In this document: piece by piece, positions 55,614-64,000 of the stretch
How the letters are laid out: each line of letters opens with the position of its first letter
Numbering within the stretch: position 1 is the first letter of the stretch
Source of the DNA: Enchytraeus crypticus
Lineage: Eukaryota; Annelida; Clitellata; Enchytraeida; Enchytraeidae
Direction of reading: 5' to 3'
NCBI GenBank assembly: GCA_905160935.1
Contig: CAJHZI010000555.1
Span: 1,211,001 to 1,275,000 of the forward strand
Length of the DNA stretch: 64,000 bases
Notes under the pieces: model-generated
The model's database searches: none
What the model was told of the DNA's origin: nothing
Seen by the model: the letters and a program-made list of their open reading frames with translations, nothing else
Made by a program: the position numbers and the translations under genes

Positions 55614-56435
55614 GCTCTCTCTCTCTCTCTCACACTCTCACTATCAGTATATGTTTTAATTGAATATTTAATGTGGACATTTACTGCCTGATCGTGTGAT
55701 TGGCTGCTAGTTTGTCACTCTCTAGTGCTCAGTGAATTGGGTGTCCCAGGTGTATATTCCTAAATCATTACTCATAGTATCACTGTTCTTAATCCTGATC
55801 TTCCTAAGATGAATCTCTCTCTTCATAAAGATTTTCACAAATCATCTTAGCCTGTAGTTTGGAAATGGGTATTTCCTGGAGTAGATTCTCGTTGCCTTTC
55901 TCCAACTTATCCTGTGTATAGATATGTAAACTCTAATTTATTGCTTGATTGTTGGTTGATTAATTTACGAGAATTGATTGATTCATTGCTTGATTTACTA
56001 GATTGATTGATCGTTTTACTTGATATATCGATTGATTGATTTACTTGATTGATTGATTTACAATCAAGTCAATCAATCAATAGACCTTTTGATTGATTGA
56101 CTTGATTGATTGATATATTGATTATTTGGTTTGATTGATTAATGTATTGACTGATTGACTTGATCGATTGATTGATTGAGTTATTGATGTGGTTGATTGA
56201 TGTATCGTAGTATAACGCATTCTGCCGATGCATCATGTTGTCTATATGTATGGGAGGGGACACTGACACCATAGCCTCGATGGCTGGCGCTATATCAGGC
56301 GCCTACCACGGGCTGGGTGTGATACCCGTGGAGTGGCAGAGAGGCTGTGAGGGGCTGAACGATGCTCTAGAAATGGCTAGGAACCTCTATAGGATTACTC
56401 ACCAGAATTCTCAGGATCATGGAACTCTCGTTTAA
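48807..56435 (+). CDS. ADPRS: ADP-ribosylhydrolase, ARH3 type (407 aa)
   Basis: Removes serine-linked ADP-ribose from proteins and degrades poly(ADP-ribose), with two Mg ions (family knowledge). Exons 48807-48972, 49300-49450, 49909-50125, 50973-51211, 54059-54189, 55278-55372, 56211-56435, all in phase. Seen: FEGSLVGALIGDCFGAKFEG with a gate-type Glu (E36), metal-binding YTDDT (T79, D80, D81), NGTGSHGNGGAMRIAP, LTHTHRNGVVGA, and MGGDTDTIASMAGA (D350, D352, T353), then GAYHGLGVIPVEWQ. Every known catalytic element is present, so it should be active. The frame stays open upstream to an ATG at 48543, adding 88 residues. The N-terminus of that extension looks mitochondrial-presequence-like, but repeats (TNSDTILS-type) suggest a 5' UTR. 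Length fits ARH3 (about 350-400 aa). Confidence 0.95.
49130..49200 (+). mobile_element. SINE-like fragment, family D
   Basis: CTTGAGCCGTCCCTAATACT, GGCGAGAAATCGGACGTTAA, ATCCTTATTGATTGATTGA. Gives the sense orientation: the element ends in (GATT)n. Confidence 0.75.
49480..49760 (+). repeat. ~78-bp tandem repeat, ARH3-like intron 2
   Basis: Four copies of AGTTTCAGTTTTACAATTTA, TATATTTAGTTCCAAT, ACTCCATTAATATATT, TACCTCTATT. Confidence 0.9.
50126..50515. repeat. (AATC)n tract starting at the exon 3 donor
   Basis: GTTAGTCAATCAATT begins directly at the donor. AATC/CAGT units continue for nearly 400 bp. Confidence 0.95.
50850..50908 (+). mobile_element. Non-LTR tail, family B, short
   Basis: TTTTATCCCAACCCTGG, TTAAACTGGGATTTAAGGG, AAGATGATGATGATTA. 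Confidence 0.7.
51212..52194. other. First part of ARH3-like intron 4
   Basis: No gene or exon found. It includes a possible repeat with CCTTGGGCCCATGG near 51255 (compare CCTTGGGCCC at 52770) and repeated AAGTACAAAGTACTCAAAAA around 52030-52120. Confidence 0.4.
52195..52735. repeat. ~32-bp minisatellite, ARH3-like intron 4
   Basis: About 16 copies of TATTTTAGTTTATTTTAGCC followed by TTTAGCACCTCC. Confidence 0.9.
52765..52930 (-). mobile_element. Second tRNA-derived SINE family
   Basis: On the minus strand: CTGAGCTAGTGGCACAATAG (A-box region), then CAGAGTTCAAACCATGG (B box), TCAGTCACTGATATCATACT. Different from family A. Confidence 0.7.
53365..53450 (+). mobile_element. Non-LTR 3' end (family C-LINE)
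   Basis: GAACATGAAGAGGAAAGTGG, AAGACAGAGAGGAGTGG, ACCATGGACCTGCCAGTTAG. In frame it reads MKRKVEDREEW, as in the longer copy at 63390. Confidence 0.8.
53625..53995. repeat. 21-bp minisatellite, ARH3-like intron 4
   Basis: About 16 copies of ACCTACACATAAACACATACA. A short inverted copy (GTAGGTTGTATGTGC) closes the array. Confidence 0.95.
54230..54870 (+). repeat. ~70-bp minisatellite carrying GGTCAnnnTGACC palindromes
   Basis: Eight to nine copies of TTCTCTGTACTTCAGTATTT, AACCTTTCTCGGTACAC, then GGGGTCAAATTGACCCC, in ARH3-like intron 5. Exact GGTCAAATTGACC occurs near 54467, 54537, 54609 and 54678; other units carry one-base variants. Confidence 0.9.
55005..55250 (+). mobile_element. Non-LTR tail element, family B, near full
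   Basis: GACCAACCGGTGACTGCATG, GGTGAGCGCCTAGGCTCC, GGGGGATTGACTGATGATAC, TTCGTATCCCGACCCTAG, then GATGATGATGATGA. Confidence 0.85.
55512..55645. repeat. (CT)n microsatellite
   Basis: CTCTCT run with TATCTC interruptions, 3' of exon 6. Confidence 0.95.
55945..56200 (+). repeat. (GATT)n tract before ARH3-like exon 7
   Basis: GATTGATTTACTTGATTGA-type repeats with a short inverted AATC block at 56063-56085, running to within 15 bp of the exon 7 acceptor. Confidence 0.95.
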
Positions 56436-56639
56436 CACTAGAAGCACCGTTTATTTAAACTACCTAATAGTACCAAGAGCAGTGAAATTGACTGCTATAA
56501 TAATTATGTGCAAATCAAATTGTTGTGACAATTGGGTGCATCTAGAAATGGTGCCAGTCCATTGCTGTAATCTTGTGGCAGGCCTTACAAGTGGCGAGAT
56601 TCACTCAGGCTGTTTACGTCCTTGTCGCCGTTTTCTGAT

Positions 56640-57240
56640 GAGTAACCGAAAGTCCCATTGGTTGAGTTGAATTAGGAGGAGCTAAATGATGTGTTGTGAT
56701 TGGTTGAGATGATGTGGGTGGAGTTAAATGACGTATTGTGATAGGCTATAGACATGTTTCTCTGAGGCTTAAAGTCTCTTTGGTTGAGTTGATGTGGGTG
56801 GAGCTAAATGACGTATTGTGATTGGTGGAGATGATATGGGTGGAGCTAAATGATGTATTGTGATAGGCTATAGACGTGTTTCTCTGAGGCTTTAAAGTCT
56901 CTTTGCTTGAGTTGATGTATGTGGAGCTAAATGACGTATTGTGATTGGTGGAGATGATGTGGGTGGAGCTAAATGATGTATTGTGATAGGCTATAGACGT
57001 GTTTATCTGAGACTTTAAAGTCTCATTTGTTGAGTTGATGTGGGTGGAGCTAAATGACGTACTGTGATTGGTGGAGATGATGTGGGTGGAGCTAAATGAT
57101 GTATTGTGATAGGCTATAGATGTGTTTCTCTGAGGCTTTAAAGTCTCATTGGTTGAGTTGATGTGGGTGGAGCTAAATGATGTATTGACTTGTTTCCATT
57201 GGTTGAGTTTATGTGGGAGGATGACGTATTCTAAATACCA
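56640..57240. repeat. ~120-bp tandem repeat downstream of ARH3-like gene
   Basis: Four to five copies built from GATGTGGGTGGAGCTAAATG, ACGTATTGTGATTGGT, GGCTATAGACGTGTTTCTCT and TGAGGCTTTAAAGTCTC. Confidence 0.9.
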
Positions 57241-57754
57241 TAGCCTATAGACGTGTTTCTCTGATCTTTTTAAATTTTTTAAAGTTCTAAATTAACTTTG
57301 TTGATACAAATGTGATCATCTAGCTTGCAAAGAAAGCATGACTTACAAGAATTTCCGATTGATTTAATGTTGATGAAAATACATGCAAGCTCTGAAATTG
57401 TTTGCGACACTTTAAGAATTTGAAGCCTAACACCCTCTCATGTGATATCATTAAGTCCTGTACCTAAGGAAGAGCTTGACTGCAAATGCTAAGTTATATA
57501 AATAAGTGTGTGATTTTATATATCAGATTTATTGCAATTCTTGTTTGTATAATTTTCTGTAAGTCAGTCATATCGTAATAGTGGCATAAGCTGTTTCAGA
57601 TCTGTACAAGACGTTTTTCTATTTTAATTTTTTCAGTTTAACCTAGCTTGTCTTGAGATGTAATTACTGTGCGTCGGTCATTATGTAGTGAGCAGTTTCT
57701 AATGTGCCGTCATATTTTTCGATTTATCTATGTTCTATTTACGTTAATTGTATC

Positions 57755-57932
57755 AAGTCGATCCAAACCAACGTCAGAAAGGGCATTCTGTTGGTGAGCG
57801 CCTTGTCTCCAGAAATTACTACAAAATTTAAACGAATGGAAAAACTTCAAAAGTCCTTAGGATTGGAGGAGGTCTATTCGTATCCCGATCCTAGTTAAAC
57901 TGGGGTTTAAGGGAAGATGATGACGATGATGT
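57755..57932 (+). mobile_element. Non-LTR tail element, family B
   Basis: CAACGTCAGAAAGGGCATTC, GGTGAGCGCCTTGTCTCC, ATTCGTATCCCGATCCTAG, then GATGATGACGATGATG. Confidence 0.8.
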
Positions 57933-58074
57933 ATCTAAGACGATGCTATTAAAATGTAACCGGACTTATGCTAGAAGTACCGGTGAGGTTGGCTTAATAT
58001 CTCGTGTATGTTTGTATGATACAGGCTGCAAGATACAGTGTAGATGTCTTTATAAGTAAATATTATGATTTATA

Positions 58075-58275
58075 TTAGTATTATTAGTAGTAGTAGTGTT
58101 ATTCTTGTTGTTATTATTGCTATTATTATTATTAGTAGTAGTAGCATTGTTGCTATTATTATTAGTAGTAGTAGTAGTATTGATGCTATTATTATTATTA
58201 GTATGGAAATGAGAAAGAGGTGCATAAGGAGAGGCAGACAGAAAGAGAGAGAGAGAGAGAGAAATAGGCTGAGAG
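58075..58275. repeat. (ATT/AGT)n and (GA)n tract
   Basis: ATTATTAGTAGTAGTAG repeats, then a GA run at 58233-58262. Confidence 0.9.
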
Positions 58276-58279
58276 AGAG

Positions 58280-59747
58280 AAGGTAAAATAAAGTCAATTA
58301 TAGGTGATTTTTGCAGCAGGTTCTTACAAATTGAAATAAATTGCCTACAAATATATAAATAGAAAGTAAATTTTGACAATTCAAGCGAAGTAGGCTCCGT
58401 AGTCTCATACTTAATTAGTATTTCCGGTATTTAATCAGTAAGCTTATTTGAACAGGAGTTAGAGCGACTGGATGTCTTCGAGAAACTTCGGATTTTGCAG
58501 CAATATCTGATTCTCATATAATTGCTGGCCAAGCGTTCATGTAGAATAGCGTGATAGTTTAATATTGAAACTTTACACTATCGCCAAAACCATCTGAAGG
58601 TAATGGTCAGTTATAAAATGACATTCCTAATTTTTATTTCGATAAATTATGAGGGCGAAAGTAAAACAATATATATATTAATATAGAATAAGGTTTGAAG
58701 TCCGTTTCGGCACACTTGGATGATGACAAAGGGCGCAGAGCTTTTGGGTAATTTTCTTTATAAATTTTCTCGAATCCTACGTACAAGATTCGGCAGATTA
58801 TAGGCATGGCATTTAAACACAGCAATTAGGTTTAATAACGTTGCGAAATGATTGAACCGTAAGCCGAACGTGATAAGAAATGGTCAACAAAGCAGCAGCG
58901 TGTACAACAGCAGGTCCTTAGAATATCTGCTACATATAACTCTTAGTGCCGCGCATTACTGCAGGTCCACAGCTTCGCCAATTAGAATATCTTCTCTTGA
59001 CTGAACTCATCATCCTTGTTTCCTCAAGTTAATCGTATTATCACAAAATAGAAAACTATATGGTTTTGAAAATAACGTTATTCTTTATTCAATTATTTGA
59101 CTTCTAACTTAATAATTTTGATAGGCACTGTAAACTAAACTGAAATCGTTGTATATCGTTACTAGCGATCATAGTTATTGAATTAGTCAATTTTGTCTGC
59201 GGTACGTTTCGTATTTCGTATTTCGTTTCGTAAGTCAATTAGTAATTTGTTAAATTGTTTTACAGATGAAGATGTTAAATCTTTAACGTTTCTTTAAAAA
59301 GGAGTTTGGAAACACGGTATATATAAAGAACTCAAATAAGAATGATTTATTTATGTTTATTAATTTGTTTACAAAACAATATTTGACATTAAAATTTGAA
59401 AAACGATACAGTGATCGCTTAAAGTCTAATAGACTTCTGCACTTGAGCATAAAGCGATGGAGTGCAATGCAATCTTTGCCAGCTTACTATGGAGTTAAAA
59501 GAGAATATAATTCTAAATTTAATTTTCCAGCTGCATTAATTGTCATTTTTCATGTGATGAACTGTTTTTATCTTTAGAGGGATTATAACATTCAATAATA
59601 AGAAATAACAGGGATGATAGCGATATTAAAACAATACCTATTTAGTATTGCACTAATTATCTGTTTGACCGATGCTATTAAATTAAATTTCATTAGTGTT
59701 CGAATTTGTGGTTAAGTGAACTTCTACCAGTTACTGAGTAACAAACC
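58280..59747. other. Region upstream of the CYLD-like gene
   Basis: AT-rich, no recognised gene or repeat. It presumably includes the promoter and 5' UTR, but no core motif can be supported. A 74-codon open frame (59353-59577) has no recognisable features. Confidence 0.4.
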
Positions 59748-62700
59748 ATGGAAGGTGCGATAGAATACTTCATGCTACTGGTGGACAGCCGTGCCTCTCT
59801 CACAGACAAAACAGATCCACTTCGTACTGTCTCTGTTGAGAGAGGCAGTCTGTGGAAATCGTTTGGCTCTCAGTCTCGCAAGGACATCGCACCGCTGCGA
59901 GCAAGCCGCCAAGTCACTCTCTATTCGATGGAACAGCCGTCTGTCTGCCTAACCTGCAGCAGGACTGACCTGCATCAACTGACATCGACTGAGGTACAAC
60001 TTCTCCTGGCTGTCGGCTCTAAGTCGCAGTGTTTCCGGATAGTTCTCGATTGCGACAGTTTGAAGATGATCGGCTCGAAGGCACAGCGGTGGATGGATAT
60101 GGCGAAGCTGAGTGGAAATCAGAGGTCTACGTTGTTGTCCGGGGCGGGTGTGCCCGATGATTTCCCCGTGTATGTGTGTGACATAAAAGGAGTTCAGGGA
60201 AAGCTGGCAGGGTTTGTGCGTTACGTCGGATATCTTCCTGGTGTGGAGGGAATCTGGTTTGGCGTTCAGCTAGCTCCTGTTAGTTTCAAATCCTGACTTT
60301 ACCGTTGCTTACTTTGACATTTAATGATTACCTAAAATAATATATTACCTAAAATAATAATAATAATATCTAATAATAACCTGTGTTGTGTCTGGGTTGC
60401 TGAAGAAGAGACCAACCATTGACTGCAAGTGTCGTAAAAGGTGACAAAGCTCTACGATCCAAAGCAGCATCAGCAGGGCATTCGGGTGGTGAGCGACTAG
60501 GCTCCTGAAATAGATGCAACATAGCTACAAGCAAACGGAAAAGTTACCCATCCCAGTGTCAGATAATGTAGAAGGTCTATTCTTATCCAGACATTAGATC
60601 AGCTGGGATTCAAGGGAAGATGATGATGATGATGATGTGTGATACCTAATTAATAATACATTACCTTAAATCATGTATTTTGACTTTCAAGATTCAGTAG
60701 GTGTTGATAGTTACAGAAACCTTAATATTTTAGAATATTAATTGAGCAATTAGGTTAAATAAAAGCTAATATTAACGTCAGTTTCCTCACTCGAAATAGA
60801 TGTCAGTGACGGGCGAGCCCAGGATTGGAACCCCTCACATATTGATCCATGGTCGAGTATCTCACCGAGATTGCCACTGGCTCCAGTGGCGATATTGCCA
60901 GTGGCGATTATCGGAATATGCCAGTGCCAGATTATCAATATGCCAGTGCCAGATATGCCAGATTATCGGATAAGCCAGTGGCGATATCGGAATATGCCTA
61001 TGAAATATGCCTATGAAAAAGTTTAAACATGGAAAGCCTTAAATTTCTGTACTTTTGTATAATTGAATTTCGACAGACCAACGTATCTTGTTGTATTATA
61101 AAACAGCGGCACTATGGACTCGGCACGTGTAACGGCACATACAGAGGCACGCAATACTTCCACTGCGCCGATAGCTCCGCCCTCTTCCTCTCTTTATCTC
61201 AAGTGTCTCTCGCCAGCGACTCTACGAGCCACGAGAACGAGTACGACGCAGTGGAGCCCCGACCTGTGATTGGTTCTGCTGACCTGTGGGGTGGGGCTGA
61301 GAGGAGGGGCAGGCTAGGCCCCGCCCCCTGTGGGAGTGGCCCTCGCAGGGGTGGGTGGGTGGAGGAGGGAAAGCCTGATTTGACGATTGGAGAGAGGGTT
61401 GTGTGGATAAGCGACACATCGCCGGAGTTAGGCACAGTGCGGTGGATAGGAGTGCTGCCGGACAGCAGGATTCTAGAGTATACCGTGGGCGTGGAATTTG
61501 TGAGTATCTGCTAATTCATTTAAATGTAGCGTATAGTTGTAGAAATGAGCATATCGTTTTTTCTAATATAGCTAATTTTGACTATAGAAATGTTATTAAA
61601 TGATTAAATGTTATCTATTTCAACCTGAGAGAATAAAATAAAGATCAAAGTAGTTTAATAGCTAATATTTTTCTGTTGTTTGTAAACACAGGATCGACCG
61701 GTTGGAACTGGTACCGGTAAGTACAACAATCAGCAGCTGTTTCGTGCTGCACAGAACCACGCCTCTCTCGTACCGGTGCTGGGTCTGATGAAAGCACACG
61801 AGTTCTATGGGTGCAAGGAGAATGTGCCGCCCTCTCCGTTTGAGCGTTCGTAGCTATCGATAAATCAATCAATCATCATCATCTTCATCGTCTTCCCTTA
61901 AATCCCAGTTTAACCAGAATCGGGATACGAATTAACTTTCTTCAGTCCTCTCTGTACCGCACCATATCATCACTCAATCCCATATTTCTCACGTCCTTCT
62001 TAATTACCGCATCCCACGTCAATTGTGGTCTACCTCTCTCTAGCTTAACATCCAGCTTTTCCCTCCATATTATGTTGTTTTTTATGGTTATGATTTTGTT
62101 ATGTGCCACTCAAAAGGTGTAATGGTGAAATGGTTTTCAAGAGCAAAAATGGGCTTATATGTTGTTTCTTACTAATATTTACTAAATTGAATAATAATAG
62201 TAATCTCCAAATAAGTTGATTGTGAGTTCTATGTCTTTACTTTTCTATTACCTCTACCACTGTAATTCGACTGTAATTCGCTGTAATTTGACTGTAATTC
62301 ACTGTAATTTGACTGTTAATCACTATATTTTGACTGTAATTCACTGTAATTGGACTGTTATTCGCTGTAATTCTACTGTAATTCGACTGTAAATCACTAA
62401 GATTCACTATGATTCGACTGCAATTCACTGTAATTTGTCTGTAACTCACTATAATTCGACTGAAATTCACTGTAATTTGCCTGTAAGTGTACTATAACTC
62501 ACTGTAATTTGCCTGTTTCCTCTGGACTGATTGTAACAGCTGCCGTGGACCCGCTGGCTGACCTAGCCGATAGGAGAACAGTGAGCTCAGCTAACAGCTG
62601 CGACAGTGTACCCTGTGGCAGCAGCTTTGAGCCCTCCAGCAAGCTCAGACCAGCTGCTGTTGCTATTAATAGATCAGCCTCAGCTGCTGGCTCCACCTCT

Positions 62701-64000
62701 ACCATTGGATCTAATAGATCAGCTGCTGCTGCTATTAATAGATCTACGTCAAACAACACAGCTGCAGCTGCTTGTATCAAAACTAGAGATTGCAATACAG
62801 CTTCTGCAGCAGTTAGGGATATGAATCCAGCAGCTGGCTCTGCTTATATGAGACCTGGTGCAGCTAATACAGCTGCTGGTAGAATCACAGTAGCTGCTGA
62901 TATAAACAACAAACCCAGCTGCTGTGAGGCTTCTATATACGACAGCTCTGCTGTGGCAGATCCGAGCTATGAGAACCTGGAGAAAGACTTGGAGACTGGG
63001 AGGCTGCTAAACAGGGACACACGGGCGTTCTGCTCCAGTGACTATGGGTACGCTCTACCGGTTAAAACCGGTTCTCATGCGGTTCAAACTGGTTCTCAAG
63101 TGGTTAAAACCAGTTCTCATGCGGTTAAAACCGGTCGTAGGCAGTCCGGAATGGATAGCAAAATATCATATGATGGTTTGTATTCGTATGGTTTAATAAA
63201 GGTTTTTTTACATTTTCAGAAATTCTTTTTTATCTATGATATGCATTTTTAGAAACTTTTTCTGCAGAAAATGTATTGCTTTATTTAGAAGAAATTTAGA
63301 GAGAGTATTTGTGAGTGCATGCTGAAATCCTCTTTGATATAATAAAAGAGTCACATTACCATTTTTTATTTTGATCCTAATGTTGTCGTGTACTGATCTC
63401 TCTCTCTCTTAGTGCGCTACCCACTTGCAGGTCCATGGTATATAAGGCCTCCACTCTTCTCTGTCTTCTGCCTTCTCTTCATGTTCACATATGAGTGAAT
63501 CTTCAAATCATCTAACATACCTAATCTCGGTCTGTCTCTGCCTCTATTTACTTCCATTCTACTTTCTATGACCTCTATTAGTAGACCTTCCCGCCTTAGA
63601 ATATCCAAATCTTCTTCCTATTTCTTACTACATTTATCAACTATCTATCTCTATCAACTCTCTCCAGGACTTCCTCATGTGTAACCTTTTGACTCCAGCT
63701 AATCCTCTCCACATTCTTCTCCAAATCCACATTTCCAATGCCTGTGGATTTGGATACTGGTCTTATAAAGAACTCAAATCGTTACTCTGCACAAACTTAG
63801 CAGAGCTAGGTCTACCACTGATACTACTTAGTCTGTTTTATAATCATTTAGGTGCCGCACATAATGTAAGATCAAGCAGTGGCAACGACGTTACCACAGA
63901 ATGTCAATCAGCGAATGATCAGTTCTCATTGGTCAGCAGTCGCTCGATAGCCCCACCCATGCATCGCAACAGTCGGAGCGTCGACAACATCTTTATTCCC
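59748..64000 (+). CDS. CYLD: CYLD-like deubiquitinase, 5' part (partial)
   Basis: CYLD trims Lys63 and linear ubiquitin chains and restrains NF-kB and JNK signalling; it binds microtubules through CAP-Gly domains (family knowledge). Exons seen: 59748-60278, 61107-61499, 61692-61845, 62540-63175, 63852 to beyond 64000, all in phase, about 621 residues. CAP-Gly 1 spans exons 1-2 (GKLAGFVRYVGYLP, GIWFGVQL, GTCNGTYRGTQYFHCA). CAP-Gly 2 spans exons 2-3 (GERVVWISDTSPELGTVRWI, YTVGVEF, GTGTGKYNNQQLF). Exon 4 is Ala/Ser-rich linker with a repeated VKTGSHAV motif. The third CAP-Gly and the USP domain should lie to the right. The exon 3 donor is ambiguous: GAGC|GTTCGT keeps frame, while TTC|GTAGCT does not. 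The CYLD name rests on the paired CAP-Gly architecture and is not proven without the USP. Confidence 0.85.
60378..60640 (+). mobile_element. Non-LTR tail element, family B, in CYLD intron 1
   Basis: CCTGTGTTGTGTCTGGG, GACCAACCATTGACTGC, GGTGAGCGACTAGGCTCC, GGGATTCAAGGGAAGATG, then GATGATGATG. Confidence 0.85.
60762..60890 (-). mobile_element. tRNA-derived SINE, family A
   Basis: AATATTAACGTCAGTTTCC, GAGCCCAGGATTGGAACCCC, TTGCCACTGGCTCCAG. Confidence 0.9.
60891..61015. repeat. GCCAGTGGCGATAT tandem repeats beside the SINE
   Basis: Seven or so degenerate units of GATATTGCCAGTGGCGATTA / ATCGGAATATGCCAGTG. They appear to have grown out of the SINE head (CCAGTGGCGA). Confidence 0.8.
61868..62090 (-). 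pseudogene. Reverse-transcriptase ORF end of family B LINE (decayed)
   Basis: On the minus strand the DNA translates as REKLDVKLERGRPQLTWD, then VIKKDVRNMGLSDDM and a stop, the typical C-terminal GRP-x-TWDxVxKxDxR motif of non-LTR retrotransposon ORF2. It then runs into the family B tail (CGGGATACGAATTAAC side). This links the family B tails to a LINE. Confidence 0.75.
62235..62515 (+). repeat. ~18-22-bp repeat TGTAATTCACTGTAATTTGAC
   Basis: Degenerate tandem copies of GACTGTAATTCACTGTAATT occupying the end of CYLD intron 3, to 25 bp before the exon 4 acceptor. Confidence 0.9.
63390..63760 (-). pseudogene. LINE ORF2 C-terminus (family C-LINE, decayed)
   Basis: The minus strand encodes pieces of a non-LTR reverse-transcriptase tail: EEVLERVDRDR, NVVRNRKK, MDILRREGLLIEVIESRMEV, RDRPRLGMLDDLK, YVNMKRRQKTEK, IYHGPASG. 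These match the usual VTNEEVL, LGHILR, RGRPR-x-LDDLK and REEWR order. It has frame breaks and no RT catalytic core. It sits in CYLD intron 4, antisense. Confidence 0.8.

Noticed and set aside
59353..59577. 74-codon ORF upstream of the CYLD-like gene
   Set aside because: AT-rich, no domain, no good start context or splice link; length expected by chance.
219..64000. A functional gene cluster or operon
   Set aside because: The five genes act in unrelated pathways, lie on both strands and are separated by kilobases of repeats.

Overview
The window is animal nuclear DNA. Protein-coding genes are split by GT-AG introns whose exon phases agree across every join I tested. Introns are packed with mini- and microsatellites. 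tRNA-derived SINEs, decayed non-LTR retrotransposon tails, one intact Tc1/mariner transposon and one hAT-type MITE are present. The gene set (acyl-CoA oxidase, MsrB, HCN channel, ARH3-like hydrolase, CYLD) fits an animal, probably a marine invertebrate. I cannot name the phylum from sequence alone.

Layout: (1) 219-7085, minus: an acyl-CoA oxidase in five exons, with a 1.58 kb DD37E Tc1/mariner element inserted in intron 2 (3647-5229). (2) 9768-11537, plus: a complete three-exon methionine-R-sulfoxide reductase B. (3) 15243-37181, minus: a complete eleven-exon HCN-type pacemaker channel of about 1271 residues. It carries a very large Q-rich N-terminus, and its 11 kb intron 2 is almost all repeats. 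(4) 37.2-48.8 kb: a gene-poor repeat region with a 434 bp hAT-like MITE. (5) 48807-56435, plus: a complete seven-exon ADP-ribosylhydrolase of the ARH3 type (407 residues). (6) 59748 to the right edge, plus: the 5' part of a CYLD-like deubiquitinase gene with two CAP-Gly domains; the catalytic USP part lies outside. The genes are unrelated in pathway and do not look like a functional cluster.

The most striking pattern is not a gene. In three of the genes, the last intron bases plus the first 8-100 bases of an exon recur as one to four tandem copies just upstream of the working exon, each keeping a 3' splice site. I count nine exons with this arrangement, plus one copied exon donor end. Where the exon begins with GT, the copies are arrays of AG|GT 'ratchet-like' sites. 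A second pattern is that nine acceptors are abutted by sense-strand (GATT)n, which reads as a run of branch-point-like TTGAT pentamers and looks like the tail of a retroposon family seen elsewhere in the window. These two patterns are the best candidates here for something undescribed.
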